Positions 34,347 through 43,249 are shown, counted from the first letter of the stretch. The stretch is 64,000 nt of DNA from Opitutaceae bacterium (GCA_028280945.1 JANQKV010000026.1:156631-220630), one strand, 5' to 3'. Translations and numbers: made by a program. The notes: generated by a model from the letters alone, not told the origin.

Positions 34347-34895
34347 ATGAGATTGGACCATATTGCGTTTCGGGTGGCGGATCGGGACAAGACGGCAGCG
34401 TTTCTGATTGAGTGCTTCGACTATCGGATCGCGGAGGATTTGCCGGATGGGTTTGAGATCAAATTTGAGGACGGCACGACCGCCCAATGCCTGGTGTTGT
34501 TGCCGCCGGAAAAGCTGGGGGACGACACGCCGTGGTCGCACCTGACGCCCACGGGTGGGGGAGAGATTTCCTACCATCTGGCCCCGGAGATTTTTGTATC
34601 CGAGGGTTCGCCCGGTTCTATCGTCGAGAAGTGGGTGCAGGCGCGCGATGGCGTGGGTGGCATTCACCACCTGGCTTATCAGGTCGACTCGGTGGCCGAC
34701 AAAATGAAGGAGTGGCAGGACAAGGGTTACGCCGAGTTTACCACACCCGAACCGCTGACGTGCCCGGGGCTGGTGCAGGTCTTTTCCAAGCCATCCCAAC
34801 TCACGGGAGTCATCTACGAATTCATCGAGCGCGAAAAACACGGGTTCTGCCAGGAGAACGTCAAGGACCTGATGAACAGCACCAAGGACATTTAA
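34347..34895 (+). CDS. VOC family protein, methylmalonyl-CoA epimerase/glyoxalase-like
   Basis: Vicinal-oxygen-chelate protein of 182 residues. Starting at ATG 34347 gives MRLDHIAFRVADRDKTAAFL, whose first His is the expected metal ligand; a frame start at 34311 adds residues that do not fit. Second-half features are GGIHHLAYQVDSVADKMKEW and QVFSKPSQLTGVIYEFIERE, where HH and the Glu of YEF are the other ligands. The paired beta-alpha-beta layout and GGIHHLAY recall methylmalonyl-CoA epimerases, but dioxygenases and glyoxalases share this shape. The gene stands alone after the toxin gene. Confidence 0.82.
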   Translation: MRLDHIAFRVADRDKTAAFLIECFDYRIAEDLPDGFEIKFEDGTTAQCLVLLPPEKLGDDTPWSHLTPTGGGEISYHLAPEIFVSEGSPGSIVEKWVQARDGVGGIHHLAYQVDSVADKMKEWQDKGYAEFTTPEPLTCPGLVQVFSKPSQLTGVIYEFIEREKHGFCQENVKDLMNSTKDI

Positions 34896-35060
34896 GGCCG
34901 GATGGTAGGCGACCGGATTTGTCTGCCTCAATCCGGGCCAGCCCAGGACCCGGTGCGTTTGTTTCGGAAACTTCCTGGACTAAATGTTCGTATTACGAAC
35001 TTCGGCCCTATTGACGGGCGCGGGGGCCAGATCGGGTTTTGGCGGCGGAAGGGGAAGGGA

Positions 35061-35083
35061 AGTGTCACGTATTAAGTGACACT
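35061..35083. repeat. perfect hyphenated palindrome in the intergenic region before flgF
   Basis: AGTGTCAC-GTATTAA-GTGACACT is an 8-7-8 perfect inverted repeat at 35061-35083, inside the 381-base gap between the VOC gene and flgF. It could be a REP-like element or an operator. The rest of the gap holds GC-rich sequence with no coding-like frame, then the sigma-54-like promoter just before flgF. Confidence 0.6.
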
Positions 35084-35247
35084 GGTGACGGACCGGACGG
35101 TGGGGCGGGCCGGGTGGCGAGCCCGCCTGAGGCGGGGATCAATCTGCCGTCGGCGGCGACGGCAAAATTTTCCCGACCGGGTTCCGGTGTCCCAGGAGAC
35201 GATCAGTCTATTTCTTAAGTGGTTGTAGTAGAACATATAAAGAATGA

Positions 35248-35262
35248 TGGCACCCTCCATGC
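35248..35262 (+). promoter_or_regulatory. sigma-54-like promoter of the flagellar operon
   Basis: TGGCAC-CCTCC-ATGC has GG and GC exactly ten bases apart, and TGGCAC matches the -24 consensus fully; the -12 part is ATGC instead of TTGC. Transcription would start near 35274, three bases before the flgF ATG, making the message nearly leaderless. A sigma-54 activator gene is present at 61839-63437. No second match was noticed close by. Confidence 0.55.
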
Positions 35263-35276
35263 TTTTGTCGGGGTGA

Positions 35277-36026
35277 ATGAATGTAGGTCTGTATCAGAAC
35301 GCAGCTTCCCTCAGTGCCCTTGAGCAGTGGCAGGACATCGTGACCAAGAATATCACGTCCAGTCAGATCAACGGCTACAAGCGGCGTGCGGTGCAGATGG
35401 GCGGAGTCGCCGGTGGGCAAACCTTTCCGGATCCGTCCACTTCAATCAGCCGTTCCGAAGGTTTGCAGGGCATGTTCCCGGAAGCCCGCACCGCAATCGC
35501 CTTCCAAGCAGGTGAAAACCACCCGACGCGCCGGGAGCTCGACCTGGCCCTGTCCGGCCCCGGGTTCTTCCACGTGCAGACCCCCGAAGGTGACATTGCC
35601 TACACCCGCGCCGGCCAGTTCTCGATCAACCCCGACCGCCTGCTCGTCAACAGCATGGGTTGGGAGCTCATGAGCACGGACGGCGATGCCATTCAACTTC
35701 AGCCCCAGGCCGGCGCCCCGGTTGTCGATGCCGACGGCACCGTCAAACAAGGCGGCGAGATTCTCGGCAAACTTGCGGTCAGCGAACCCACTCAGCCGGC
35801 GGCGATGATTCCGCTGGTGGCGGGCGTCTTCGCCGCGGGTCCCGGAGCCGGCATGCAGGAGGTGGAGGAGCCCGATGTCCTTCAGGGTTACCTCGAGTCC
35901 AGCAACGTGAAGCCCCTGCGCGAGATGATCGACCTCGTCAGTATCAGCCGCGCCTACGAAGCCAACCACAAGCTCATCCAGACCCGCGACCAGCTTCTCG
36001 GCCGCACCCTCGAATCCCTGACCTGA
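35277..36026 (+). CDS. flgF: flagellar proximal-rod protein FlgF
   Basis: Rod protein of 249 residues. It has the axial-protein N-terminus (MNVGLYQNAASLSALEQWQD, then IVTKNITSSQINGYKRR, where the usual NNLANxxTxGYK is degenerate), a central RELDLALSGPGFFHVQTPEG and TRAGQFSINPDRLLVNSMGW, and the C-terminal axial motif QGYLESSNVKPLREMIDLVS followed by SRAYEANHKLIQTRDQ. FlgF is chosen over FlgG because the true FlgG follows. It is the first gene of a tight plus-strand operon and is nine bases from flgG. The atypical N-terminal NIT motif is a small oddity. Confidence 0.9.
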   Translation: MNVGLYQNAASLSALEQWQDIVTKNITSSQINGYKRRAVQMGGVAGGQTFPDPSTSISRSEGLQGMFPEARTAIAFQAGENHPTRRELDLALSGPGFFHVQTPEGDIAYTRAGQFSINPDRLLVNSMGWELMSTDGDAIQLQPQAGAPVVDADGTVKQGGEILGKLAVSEPTQPAAMIPLVAGVFAAGPGAGMQEVEEPDVLQGYLESSNVKPLREMIDLVSISRAYEANHKLIQTRDQLLGRTLESLT

Positions 36027-36035
36027 AGCCTCGTT

Positions 36036-36818
36036 ATGAATCTCTCCCTTTTCTCCGCCGCCACGGGCATGGAAGCCCAGCAACTCAACCTCAATGCGAT
36101 CGCCAACAACCTCGCCAACGTCAATACGCCCGGCTTCAAGCGCAGCACGATTGAGTTTCAGGACTTGCTCTACCAAAAGCCCCGTGAGGCGGGCGCCGAT
36201 TCGGGCGGGGGGAACCTCGTCGCCACCGGCATCGAAATGGGCAATGGCTCCCGCGTAGCCGCCACTTCCAAGGTCTTCACCCAGGGTCAGCTGACCAACA
36301 CCGGTGAGAAGCTCGACTTTGCCCTCCAGGGCGACGGCTTCTTTGAGGTGCAGCGCCCTGACGGCACGATCGGTTACACGCGTGCCGGCTCCTTTAAACT
36401 CTCCGCCAACGGCGAGGTTGTCACCACTGACGGCCTGCCGGTCCTCAGCGGATTCCAACCTGTCGCCGCCGGCACGACCGGCATCTCCGTTTCCGAGAAT
36501 GGAGAGGTCACCTATCAGAGCGAAAATGGTAACCAGACTTTCCGGCTGACGCTCGTGCGTTTTGCCAACCCGTCCGGCCTCGAGAGCCTGGGCGGAAACC
36601 TATATGCTGAGACGGAGGCCAGCGGTATTGCCGAGGCCGGCCAACCCGGGGAGCAGGGCTTCGCCAATGTGGTTCAAGGTTACATCGAAACCTCCAACGT
36701 GAACATCGTGGAGGAAATGGTGAACCTGATCATCGCGCAGCGCGCTTACGAGGTGAACAGCAAATCCATCCAGACTTCCGACGAGATGCTGCAGAATATC
36801 AACCAACTCAAACGCTAA
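36036..36818 (+). CDS. flgG: flagellar distal-rod protein FlgG
   Basis: Rod protein of 260 residues, the standard size. The N-terminus MNLSLFSAATGMEAQQLNLN is followed by the classic axial motif AIANNLANVNTPGFKRSTIE. FlgG-specific features are FQDLLYQ near residue 45, GNGSRVAATSKVFTQGQLTN, LDFALQGDGFFEVQRPDGTI and the C-terminal VVQGYIETSNVNIVEEMVNL with AQRAYEVNSKSIQTSDEMLQ. The protein forms the drive shaft that passes through the P and L rings encoded downstream. Confidence 0.96.
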   Translation: MNLSLFSAATGMEAQQLNLNAIANNLANVNTPGFKRSTIEFQDLLYQKPREAGADSGGGNLVATGIEMGNGSRVAATSKVFTQGQLTNTGEKLDFALQGDGFFEVQRPDGTIGYTRAGSFKLSANGEVVTTDGLPVLSGFQPVAAGTTGISVSENGEVTYQSENGNQTFRLTLVRFANPSGLESLGGNLYAETEASGIAEAGQPGEQGFANVVQGYIETSNVNIVEEMVNLIIAQRAYEVNSKSIQTSDEMLQNINQLKR

Positions 36819-36831
36819 CGTTACCTGAACA

Positions 36832-37521
36832 ATGTTCCGCCGCATCTCGTCCTTTTTCCTCCTCAGCCTCTCCAGTGCCTTTGTGGTCCCGGCCCTGGCG
36901 GAGGACTTCGATCCCTGGCTCGCTGAGCTGACGCTACTGTTGGAGGAGCGTTTTGAGCCCGAGGGACGCCTCGAGCTCAAGTGGGGTCGTCAGCGTCCGG
37001 CTGTGTTTTCGCACGGTCCGGACGCAGTGCTTTCCGTGACCATGGCGCCCAGCCAGTTGTCCCGCCAAATGATCGTCAAAGTGCGCCTCACCGCCGACGA
37101 CAATACGTCGACCGATCACAGCCTGGTGCTGCACGCCTCGTTGTGGCGGGAGGGTTGGGCGCTGCGCGCGCCGTCGACCCTGCGGTCGCCGCTGCTGCCC
37201 AGCATGGTGGAGGCGCGCAGCTTCGACGCCCTTCGCCATCGTGATGTGTTGACCGGTGAACTGCCGGCCGAACTCGATTTTGCCCGCAGTCTTCCGGCTG
37301 ACCGCCTGCTCACCTGGCGCGACGTGGTGCGCCGCCCGCTGGTGCGGCGCAACGAGCCGGTCGAGGTGGTCGCCTCCGACGGCGCCCTCACCGTCACCCT
37401 TCGCGGCATCGCCATGCACGATGCGGCGCGCGGCGAATCGGTCCGCGTGCGCAATCCCGACAGCCGCCGCGAATTCACCGCCATCGTCAGTGCGACCGCC
37501 CAAGCCCAGGTAAACTTCTGA
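36832..37521 (+). CDS. flgA: flagellar P-ring assembly chaperone FlgA
   Basis: Periplasmic chaperone of 229 residues with a signal (MFRRISSFFLLSLSSAFVVP, cleaved after ALA). The C-terminal SAF-like region is recognisable (DRLLTWRDVVRRPLVRRNEP, then VTLRGIAMHDAARGESVRVR and REFTAIVSATAQAQVNF). FlgA guides FlgI subunits during P-ring assembly around the rod. The position between flgG and flgH is typical where these genes cluster. The N-terminal third is poorly conserved, as is usual. Confidence 0.88.
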   Translation: MFRRISSFFLLSLSSAFVVPALAEDFDPWLAELTLLLEERFEPEGRLELKWGRQRPAVFSHGPDAVLSVTMAPSQLSRQMIVKVRLTADDNTSTDHSLVLHASLWREGWALRAPSTLRSPLLPSMVEARSFDALRHRDVLTGELPAELDFARSLPADRLLTWRDVVRRPLVRRNEPVEVVASDGALTVTLRGIAMHDAARGESVRVRNPDSRREFTAIVSATAQAQVNF

Positions 37522-37532
37522 TCCCCTTTCTG

Positions 37533-38162
37533 ATGAACCGTTCCCTGCTCACTTTCCTCGGCCTTGGCGCCCTCGTTCTTGGTGGTTCGGCCTTCGCGTC
37601 GACCGGATCGTTGTGGACGGGTCCCGGCAGCCGGGAGCAAGGCATCGTGGCCGATCAGCGCGCCGCGCGAGTGGGCGACATCCTTACCATCATCATCGCG
37701 GAAGCCGCTTCGCAAAGCACGTCGCAGAACAAGCAGACTTCCAAGGAATCCTCGGTTGACGCATCGATCAGTCAGTTTCTCTTCCCGTCGTCCGTCAGTG
37801 ATTTTGGCACCCACAATGGTTCGATGCCGGGAACAACTTTTGGGGGCTCCAGCAGCTTCAAGGGCGGGGGCCAGGTGAGTAACTCCCAATCCGTCACCGC
37901 CCGCACCGCCGTCCTCGTCACGGACATCCTGCCCAACGGCAACTTCGTCATCGCGGGGGCGCGCCGCCTGAGCTTTTCGGGCGAGACCCAACACGTGATT
38001 CTCCACGGCCTGGTGCGTCCCTCCGACATCTCGGCCAACAATACCGTGCTTTCGACCAACATTGCTGACGCCCATCTCGAATTCATTGCCGAGGGTTCAC
38101 TCAAGGAATCCCAAAAGCGCGGGTGGCTCACCCGCATCTACGATCTGCTTCGACCGCTCTAA
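37533..38162 (+). CDS. flgH: flagellar L-ring protein FlgH
   Basis: Outer-membrane ring protein of 209 residues. The N-terminus MNRSLLTFLGLGALVLGGSA is a signal peptide; I see no clear lipobox cysteine, unlike the enterobacterial FlgH lipoprotein. Conserved blocks are SLWTGPGSREQGIVADQRAA, VGDILTIIIAEAASQSTSQN, SVTARTAVLVTDILPNGNFV, IAGARRLSFSGETQHVILHG and VRPSDISANNTVLSTNIADA. It forms the L ring, the bushing in the outer membrane, consistent with a Gram-negative envelope. Seven bases separate it from flgI. Confidence 0.94.
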   Translation: MNRSLLTFLGLGALVLGGSAFASTGSLWTGPGSREQGIVADQRAARVGDILTIIIAEAASQSTSQNKQTSKESSVDASISQFLFPSSVSDFGTHNGSMPGTTFGGSSSFKGGGQVSNSQSVTARTAVLVTDILPNGNFVIAGARRLSFSGETQHVILHGLVRPSDISANNTVLSTNIADAHLEFIAEGSLKESQKRGWLTRIYDLLRPL

Positions 38163-38169
38163 CCTCCCG

Positions 38170-39330
38170 ATGTTTTCCGGCTCCATGACCGCTCTTCATT
38201 CTCTCCCTCACCCTTCGTCGCCGCGCCCGATTCGCCGCGCGCTCGGCTGGATTCTGCTGGGTGGATTGTCTGCTTCGGTTTTGCTGGGCGCACGGGTCAA
38301 GGATCTCACCCAAGTTGAAGGCAGTCGTGACAATCAGCTTGTGGGTTACGGCCTGGTCGTGGGTTTGGCGGGCGATGGTGACTCCAACGCGGTCGCCACG
38401 CTGCAGTCGGTTGCCAACACGCTTGAGCGCAACGGCCTCAAGGTCGACGCCGATGAAATCAAGTCCAAGAACGCCGCGGCCGTGATGGTGACGGCGGACA
38501 TCCCGCCGTTTCTGAAACCCGGCAGCCGGATCGACGTGACCGTTTCCTCGCTCGGCGACGCCAAGACTTTGCAAGGCGGTGTCCTGCTGCAAATGCCGCT
38601 GCTCGGTGCGGATGGGCAGGTTTATGCGGTCGCCCAAGGCGCAATCGCCGTGGGCGGTTATCTTGGCGGTTCCGGTGGCGCAGGCGGCGCTCAGGTCCAA
38701 CGCAATCACCCGACCGTCGGCATCATCACCAACGGTGCCATCGTGGAGCGCGAGATCGTGACGCAGTTTGTGCGCGATGGCCGCATGGTGTTTCTCCTCC
38801 ACAACCCTGATTTCACCTCCGCCGCCCGCATGGCCGAGGCGATCAATCTCGCTTTCCCGGGAAGCCAGGCCACCGCCCGCGATGCCGCCACCGTCGACCT
38901 GTTGGTGCCCGAGGCCTATGCCAGCCGCCACGTGGCCTTTTTGGCCGACGTTGGTTCGGTTGACGTGCGTCCGGATGCCCTGGCCCGCGTGGTGATCAAC
39001 GAGCGCACCGGCACGATCGTCGCCACGGCTCCGGTCGGACTCTCCCAGGTCGCGATCAGTCACGGTTCACTCACGATCACGGTGGCCGAGACCCTTGGCG
39101 TCTCCCAGCCCGGGGCTTTTGCTTCCGGTGGCCAGACCGCGATCGTGCCCACCACGCAGACCGAGGTAACCGAAGTCTCCGGTGGTTTCCAACTCGTGGA
39201 GGAGGCCCCGTCGGTCGAACAACTTGCCTTCGCGCTCAACGCGCTTGGGGTCAGCACCCGCGAGATGATGGCCATCTTCCAAACCCTCAAGCGGGCCGGG
39301 TCCCTGCAGGCCGAACTCATCATCAACTGA
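38170..39330 (+). CDS. flgI: flagellar P-ring protein FlgI
   Basis: Periplasmic ring protein of about 386 residues. ATG 38170 is the first start after flgH ends and gives a long basic N-region before the hydrophobic signal ALGWILLGGLSASVLLGA; ATG 38185 is also possible. A longer frame from 38062 overlaps flgH and is rejected. Conserved blocks are RVKDLTQVEGSRDNQLVGYG, LVVGLAGDGD, ATLQSVANTLERNGL, VMVTADIPPFLKPGSRIDVT, VVINERTGTIVATAPVGLSQ and the closing ALNALGVSTREMMAIFQTLK. Assembly requires FlgA, encoded two genes upstream. Confidence 0.95.
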   Translation: MFSGSMTALHSLPHPSSPRPIRRALGWILLGGLSASVLLGARVKDLTQVEGSRDNQLVGYGLVVGLAGDGDSNAVATLQSVANTLERNGLKVDADEIKSKNAAAVMVTADIPPFLKPGSRIDVTVSSLGDAKTLQGGVLLQMPLLGADGQVYAVAQGAIAVGGYLGGSGGAGGAQVQRNHPTVGIITNGAIVEREIVTQFVRDGRMVFLLHNPDFTSAARMAEAINLAFPGSQATARDAATVDLLVPEAYASRHVAFLADVGSVDVRPDALARVVINERTGTIVATAPVGLSQVAISHGSLTITVAETLGVSQPGAFASGGQTAIVPTTQTEVTEVSGGFQLVEEAPSVEQLAFALNALGVSTREMMAIFQTLKRAGSLQAELIIN

Positions 39331-39337
39331 GGCCGTC

Positions 39338-39670
39338 ATGAATATTTCCCCGTTAAAGTCCGTCGACCCCATGCTCATGGTGAACCAAGCGGGTTTGCCG
39401 TTTGAGCAGACGGCAGCCCAACGACCGACGCCGGAGCAAGTCACCAAGGCGGCCGGCCAATTCGAAGCCATTCTCGTGCGCCAACTGCTCGCTCCCGCCA
39501 TTGAACCGCTGATGAGCGGGGAAGGCGGCACGGGTGGTGGCGTCTACAGTTACATGCTCACCGACACCCTGGCCTCCGCCATTACCAAAGGCGGCGGACT
39601 GGGTTTTTCCGAAATGATCAGATCCCAACTCGGCGATGATTCGGCCGATACCCAACCGCCCGCACTATGA
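39338..39670 (+). CDS. flgJ: rod-binding FlgJ-type protein lacking the muramidase domain
   Basis: Protein of 110 residues corresponding to the N-terminal rod-binding half of FlgJ (VTKAAGQFEAILVRQLLAPA, then GGGVYSYMLTDTLASAITKG and LGFSEMIRSQLG). The C-terminal peptidoglycan hydrolase seen in gammaproteobacterial FlgJ is absent, as in many other phyla, so the cell must open the wall with a separate enzyme. It shares four bases with flgN (ATGA), suggesting coupled translation. Confidence 0.86.
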   Translation: MNISPLKSVDPMLMVNQAGLPFEQTAAQRPTPEQVTKAAGQFEAILVRQLLAPAIEPLMSGEGGTGGGVYSYMLTDTLASAITKGGGLGFSEMIRSQLGDDSADTQPPAL

Positions 39671-40161
39671 GCTCCGAAACGTTACCTTCGGTTGTGTCCT
39701 TGATGCGAGCTGAGCTCGAAGCCTATGGCGGACTCCTGGCCGCCTTTGATCGTCAGCAACGGCACCTGCTGGAGCGGGAGCTGGAGCGGGTGGAAGACGA
39801 TGCCCATGACGTGGCCGATTGCGTGGCGGAAGCCCAGGAGTGCCGCGTCAAGCGCGAGGATTGGGTGCGCGAGTTTGCCGCGGCCCATGACCAGCCCGAC
39901 GACACGACGCTGACGCGCATGTTGACCATCTTCCCCTCCGACCAACGTCCCCTGATCGAAGCCTTGATCAAGGAGATCAACCATCTCATCCACCGGGTGC
40001 GCCGCCGGGCGCGACAAAACCACGGATTGTTGTCCCGCAACATCGAGCTGCACAGCCAAGTGTTCGAGCGCTTCAATCCCATGGCGAGACCCCGCACCTA
40101 CGCGGCATCCGGCCGTGTGCCCGGCCCGGCCGCGACCGCTGCCCTGAGGGGCTCCGGCTAA
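39667..40161 (+). CDS. flgN: flagellar export chaperone FlgN
   Basis: Helical cytoplasmic protein of 164 residues. Long amphipathic helices dominate (LMRAELEAYGGLLAAFDRQQ, RHLLERELERVEDD, PLIEALIKEINHLIHRVRRR, ARQNHGLLSRNIELHSQVFE), matching the FlgN pattern in which the C-terminal helix binds FlgK and FlgL. Its place directly before flgK and flgL supports the call. The last ~30 residues are a Pro/Ala-rich tail. Confidence 0.82.
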   Translation: MSSETLPSVVSLMRAELEAYGGLLAAFDRQQRHLLERELERVEDDAHDVADCVAEAQECRVKREDWVREFAAAHDQPDDTTLTRMLTIFPSDQRPLIEALIKEINHLIHRVRRRARQNHGLLSRNIELHSQVFERFNPMARPRTYAASGRVPGPAATAALRGSG

Positions 40162-40182
40162 TCCACGCTTCAACTCCTTTTC

Positions 40183-41604
40183 ATGTCTGGCCTCTTCGGC
40201 AGTCTCACTCAAACTGTTCGAGCTCTCAACGCCCACTCGCGTGGCGTCGAGACGGCGGGTCGCAACGTGGCCAACATGAACAACGCGGAGTATTCCCGGC
40301 AACGGGTGGTCTTCGCCGACCGGGGCACCGTGCTCACGCCACAGGGCGCCCAATCGCTCGGCATCGAGGCAAAGGCGATCCAACAGGTGCGCGACAGTTT
40401 GCTTGATGAACAGGTCGTGCGTGAACGCGGTCTCACCAGCAGCCTCGAAGCCCAGCAATCTGCCCAGCTGCAGGCCCAGGCCACCCTCGGAGAATCGATC
40501 GACCGATCGGCGGGGGTCGATGATGTTTCGGCTTCGGCCAACGGCATAGCCGCAGCCATGGCGGACTTTTTTAACGCGACCCAGGGCGTGGCGGCCCGTC
40601 CCACCGATCCCGGCGAACGTCAGAACCTCGTGCAACGAGCGGAGATCCTGACGGAGCGCTTCAATTTTACCGAGTCCCGCCTGACCCAGCTCCAAACGGA
40701 TCTGGATGTGCAGATTAATACCGAGGTCGCCGAGATCAGTGCCCTGCTCGACTCCATCGCCGAGCTGAATGGCCAGATCGGCCGATTCGAAATCAACGCC
40801 GCGGGGTCCGCCGTTGATCTGCGGGACCAACGCCAGGCGCGGGTCGAGGAACTGGCCGGCTATCTGGCCATCGAAACCCAGCCCAGTGCCGTCGAGGATG
40901 GCCAACTTGATGTCTTCGTCCGCGACGCTGCGGACAACCCGATCATGCTGGTGGAGCTTACCGGGGTTTCCAATGCGGTGTCGTTCGACGGCAACCAACT
41001 CGTGGCCGGATCGGCCAGCACCCCCATTGCCCTATCGGGCGGATCAGTGCATGGCGTGCTGCGGGCCCGGGACGGGGCGGTGCAGGATCTGCGCGACGGC
41101 ATTGCCCGGTTGGCCGAGCAGCTCGCCACCTCCGTCAACGCCGCCTACAACCCAACCGGCGCAACGGGCGACTTCTTTGCCTTCAATCCGGCCGATCCGG
41201 CGAGCACCCTGCAGCTGGCGAGCGGCCTCACCCATACCAATTTGAAGACCTCCGATGGAGGCAGCGCCGCGGATACGACGCTGATTCGTGCAGTGGCCGA
41301 CGTGGCTGATGCATCCTTTTCCGTCGCGGGGGGCGACAGCATCGACGGCACCCTCGTTCAGTATTACGCGGGTATCGTCAGCGACCTGGGTCGTGCCGTC
41401 GCCGGCACCCAGGGCCGGCTGGAGGATCAGTCCAACATCGAGGCTCTCGTCACCCAACAACGCCTCGGCGTGAGTGGCGTATCGTTGGATGAGGAGATGG
41501 CCGACCTCATGAAATACCAACGGGCCTTTGAAGCCTCCTCCCGAGTGGTCTCCATCATCGATGGCCTGCTCGACATTGTCGTCAATCGCCTTGGCCGCGG
41601 CTAA
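40183..41604 (+). CDS. flgK: flagellar hook-filament junction protein 1 FlgK
   Basis: Hook-associated protein of 473 residues. The N-terminus SGLFGSLTQTVRALNAHSRG, then VETAGRNVANMNNAEYSRQR, is the FlgK axial motif, and the C-terminus ends VSLDEEMADLMKYQRAFEAS and RVVSIIDGLLDIVVNRLG, which is diagnostic. The coiled DLQINTEVAEISALLDSIAE-type region with LNGQIGRFE and DLRDQRQARVEELAGYLAIE is also typical. It adapts the hook to the filament and is a FlgN client. It is separated from flgL by 14 bases. Confidence 0.95.
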   Translation: MSGLFGSLTQTVRALNAHSRGVETAGRNVANMNNAEYSRQRVVFADRGTVLTPQGAQSLGIEAKAIQQVRDSLLDEQVVRERGLTSSLEAQQSAQLQAQATLGESIDRSAGVDDVSASANGIAAAMADFFNATQGVAARPTDPGERQNLVQRAEILTERFNFTESRLTQLQTDLDVQINTEVAEISALLDSIAELNGQIGRFEINAAGSAVDLRDQRQARVEELAGYLAIETQPSAVEDGQLDVFVRDAADNPIMLVELTGVSNAVSFDGNQLVAGSASTPIALSGGSVHGVLRARDGAVQDLRDGIARLAEQLATSVNAAYNPTGATGDFFAFNPADPASTLQLASGLTHTNLKTSDGGSAADTTLIRAVADVADASFSVAGGDSIDGTLVQYYAGIVSDLGRAVAGTQGRLEDQSNIEALVTQQRLGVSGVSLDEEMADLMKYQRAFEASSRVVSIIDGLLDIVVNRLGRG

Positions 41605-41618
41605 CCCTGATCGTTCCC

Positions 41619-42515
41619 ATGCGCCTCTCCACCGCCAACACCGCCGACCGTATCCTCGACCAGCTGCAACGCCTGAGTGGACAACAAGCTGAGTTGCAGC
41701 ACCGCGTCGCCACCGGCCAACGCATTTTCCAAGCGGGCGATGACCCCGCCGCGGTGGGACGGCTCGTCAACGCCAAGGTGGAGCAGCGGGCGATCATGCA
41801 ATTCCAGCGCAACGCTTCGGCCGCACTGGAGTATTCAAAAACTTCATACGACGGCCTGGAGCAAATCAAGTCGCTCTCCGACCGGGCGGGTGAACTGGCC
41901 GTGCTCGGCGCCGGCACCAACGGCACCCAGGCGATGCAGGCCTACGCGGCCGAGGTGAACCAGTTGATCGAGCAGGCCGCCAGTCTGGGCAACACGCGCT
42001 TCCGGCAGGACTACGTCTTTGGCGGCACCGCCGTCGATGCACCGCCCTACAGCATCACGCGTGACGCCAGCGACCAAATCACCGTGGTGAGCTATGCGGG
42101 GGACACCGGCCGGGTGCGGGTGCCGATCGCCGCCGGAGCGGACATCGCGCCGATGCCGACCGCCGCCACGAACACCGGCATCAGTGATTTCATGAACCGA
42201 TTGGTCGCGCTGCGCGATGCGCTGCAAGCCGGCGACGGCAATGCCGTGCAGGCCACCCGGGCGGGGCTCGAGGCATCGGAGGACCTGCTGGTGTCGAGCC
42301 TGAGCGAACACGGCGCCGTGCAACTGCGCATCGAGGTGGCCGAGTCCCGCCACCAATCCCGGCGCGACGAGCTCGAACGACAGATTTCCGTCGAAGCTGA
42401 CGCCGACCTGCCTTCAACAATCGTGCGTCTAAGCCAGACCACCCAATCCTACGAAGCCGCGCTTTCGTCCGCCTCTTCAATCCTGCGCATGTCCCTGCTC
42501 GATTACATCCGGTGA
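41619..42515 (+). CDS. flgL: flagellar hook-filament junction protein 3 FlgL
   Basis: Junction protein of 298 residues. N-terminal flagellin-like region MRLSTANTADRILDQLQRLS, with QQAELQHRVATGQRIFQAGD and DPAAVGRLVNAKVEQRAIMQ, is typical of FlgL. C-terminal VRLSQTTQSYEAALSSASSI followed by RMSLLDYIR closes the axial helix bundle. It sits between FlgK and the first flagellin subunits. FliW and CsrA follow, which in other bacteria control flagellin translation. Confidence 0.93.
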   Translation: MRLSTANTADRILDQLQRLSGQQAELQHRVATGQRIFQAGDDPAAVGRLVNAKVEQRAIMQFQRNASAALEYSKTSYDGLEQIKSLSDRAGELAVLGAGTNGTQAMQAYAAEVNQLIEQAASLGNTRFRQDYVFGGTAVDAPPYSITRDASDQITVVSYAGDTGRVRVPIAAGADIAPMPTAATNTGISDFMNRLVALRDALQAGDGNAVQATRAGLEASEDLLVSSLSEHGAVQLRIEVAESRHQSRRDELERQISVEADADLPSTIVRLSQTTQSYEAALSSASSILRMSLLDYIR

Positions 42516-42556
42516 TCGTCGCCGACGCCCTGCCGAACCCTTAACCGCCAACCACC

Positions 42557-42991
42557 ATGAAAATTCAGGCTGAAACCTTAGCTCCTCCCCCCGAGCAGAA
42601 GCCGGTCAAATTTGAGATCGAGCTTCCTGCCGGCATCATCGGATTTCCCGAGCATAAGCGCGGCGAGATCTTTCACCTGCCCGATCAACTTCCCTTCCAA
42701 TGGCTCCGGCTCAACGGACCCACACTGCTGCACTTTGTGGTGATCGAAGCGACCTCCTTTGTGCCCGACTACACCCCGGAGCTCTACGATGAGGACGCCG
42801 CCACCATTGGCATCCGGCAGGCCGACGACGCGCTGGTGCTCAACATCGTGACGGTGGCCGACGACCAGTCCGCCACGGCCAACCTGGTTGGTCCGGTCAT
42901 CATCAATCGCCATACCGGCACGGCTCGACAGGTCGTGATCGCCAATCACTCCCAATACGAGGCCCGGCATCCGCTGGTCACTCCGTCCTGA
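42557..42991 (+). CDS. fliW: flagellar assembly factor FliW
   Basis: Protein of 144 residues. FliW signature elements are EIELPAGIIGFPEHKRGEIF, PFQWLRLNGPTLLHFVVIEA, DAATIGIRQADDALVLNIVT, NLVGPVIINRHTGTARQVVI and HPLV near the end. FliW binds either flagellin or CsrA: as free flagellin falls, FliW is released and inhibits CsrA, relieving repression of flagellin translation. The order flgL-fliW-csrA-flagellin is the expected context. The gene is 12 bases ahead of csrA. Confidence 0.95.
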   Translation: MKIQAETLAPPPEQKPVKFEIELPAGIIGFPEHKRGEIFHLPDQLPFQWLRLNGPTLLHFVVIEATSFVPDYTPELYDEDAATIGIRQADDALVLNIVTVADDQSATANLVGPVIINRHTGTARQVVIANHSQYEARHPLVTPS

Positions 42992-43003
42992 CCCCTGCGC
43001 GCC

Positions 43004-43249
43004 ATGCTCGTTCTCACTCGCAAACTCAACGATGCCATCGTCATCGGCGACAACATCGAGATCCGGATCAACCGGATCGACGGCGACTCGGTCAAACTTG
43101 GCATCTCCGCCCCGCGCGACATCGCGATCGTGCGCAAGGAGGTGCTCACCGCCGTCGTCGCCAACAATCGCGGAGCGGCTCGTCCGGCTCCTGCTCCCGG
43201 CCAAGGCAATCCGCTGCCGCGTCTCCCCGTGACGCCGGCCCGCTCTTAA
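43004..43249 (+). CDS. csrA: carbon storage regulator CsrA
   Basis: RNA-binding translational regulator of 81 residues. [20 protein letters not shown] and [20 protein letters not shown] with AIVRKEV match CsrA throughout, including Leu4/Arg6 and the Arg44-type segment that contact GGA-containing RNA. The last ~25 residues ([20 protein letters not shown]) are an unusual Pro-rich tail longer than in E. coli. Its partner FliW is immediately upstream. It probably controls flagellin and other targets. Confidence 0.96.
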   Translation: MLVLTRKLNDAIVIGDNIEIRINRIDGDSVKLGISAPRDIAIVRKEVLTAVVANNRGAARPAPAPGQGNPLPRLPVTPARS

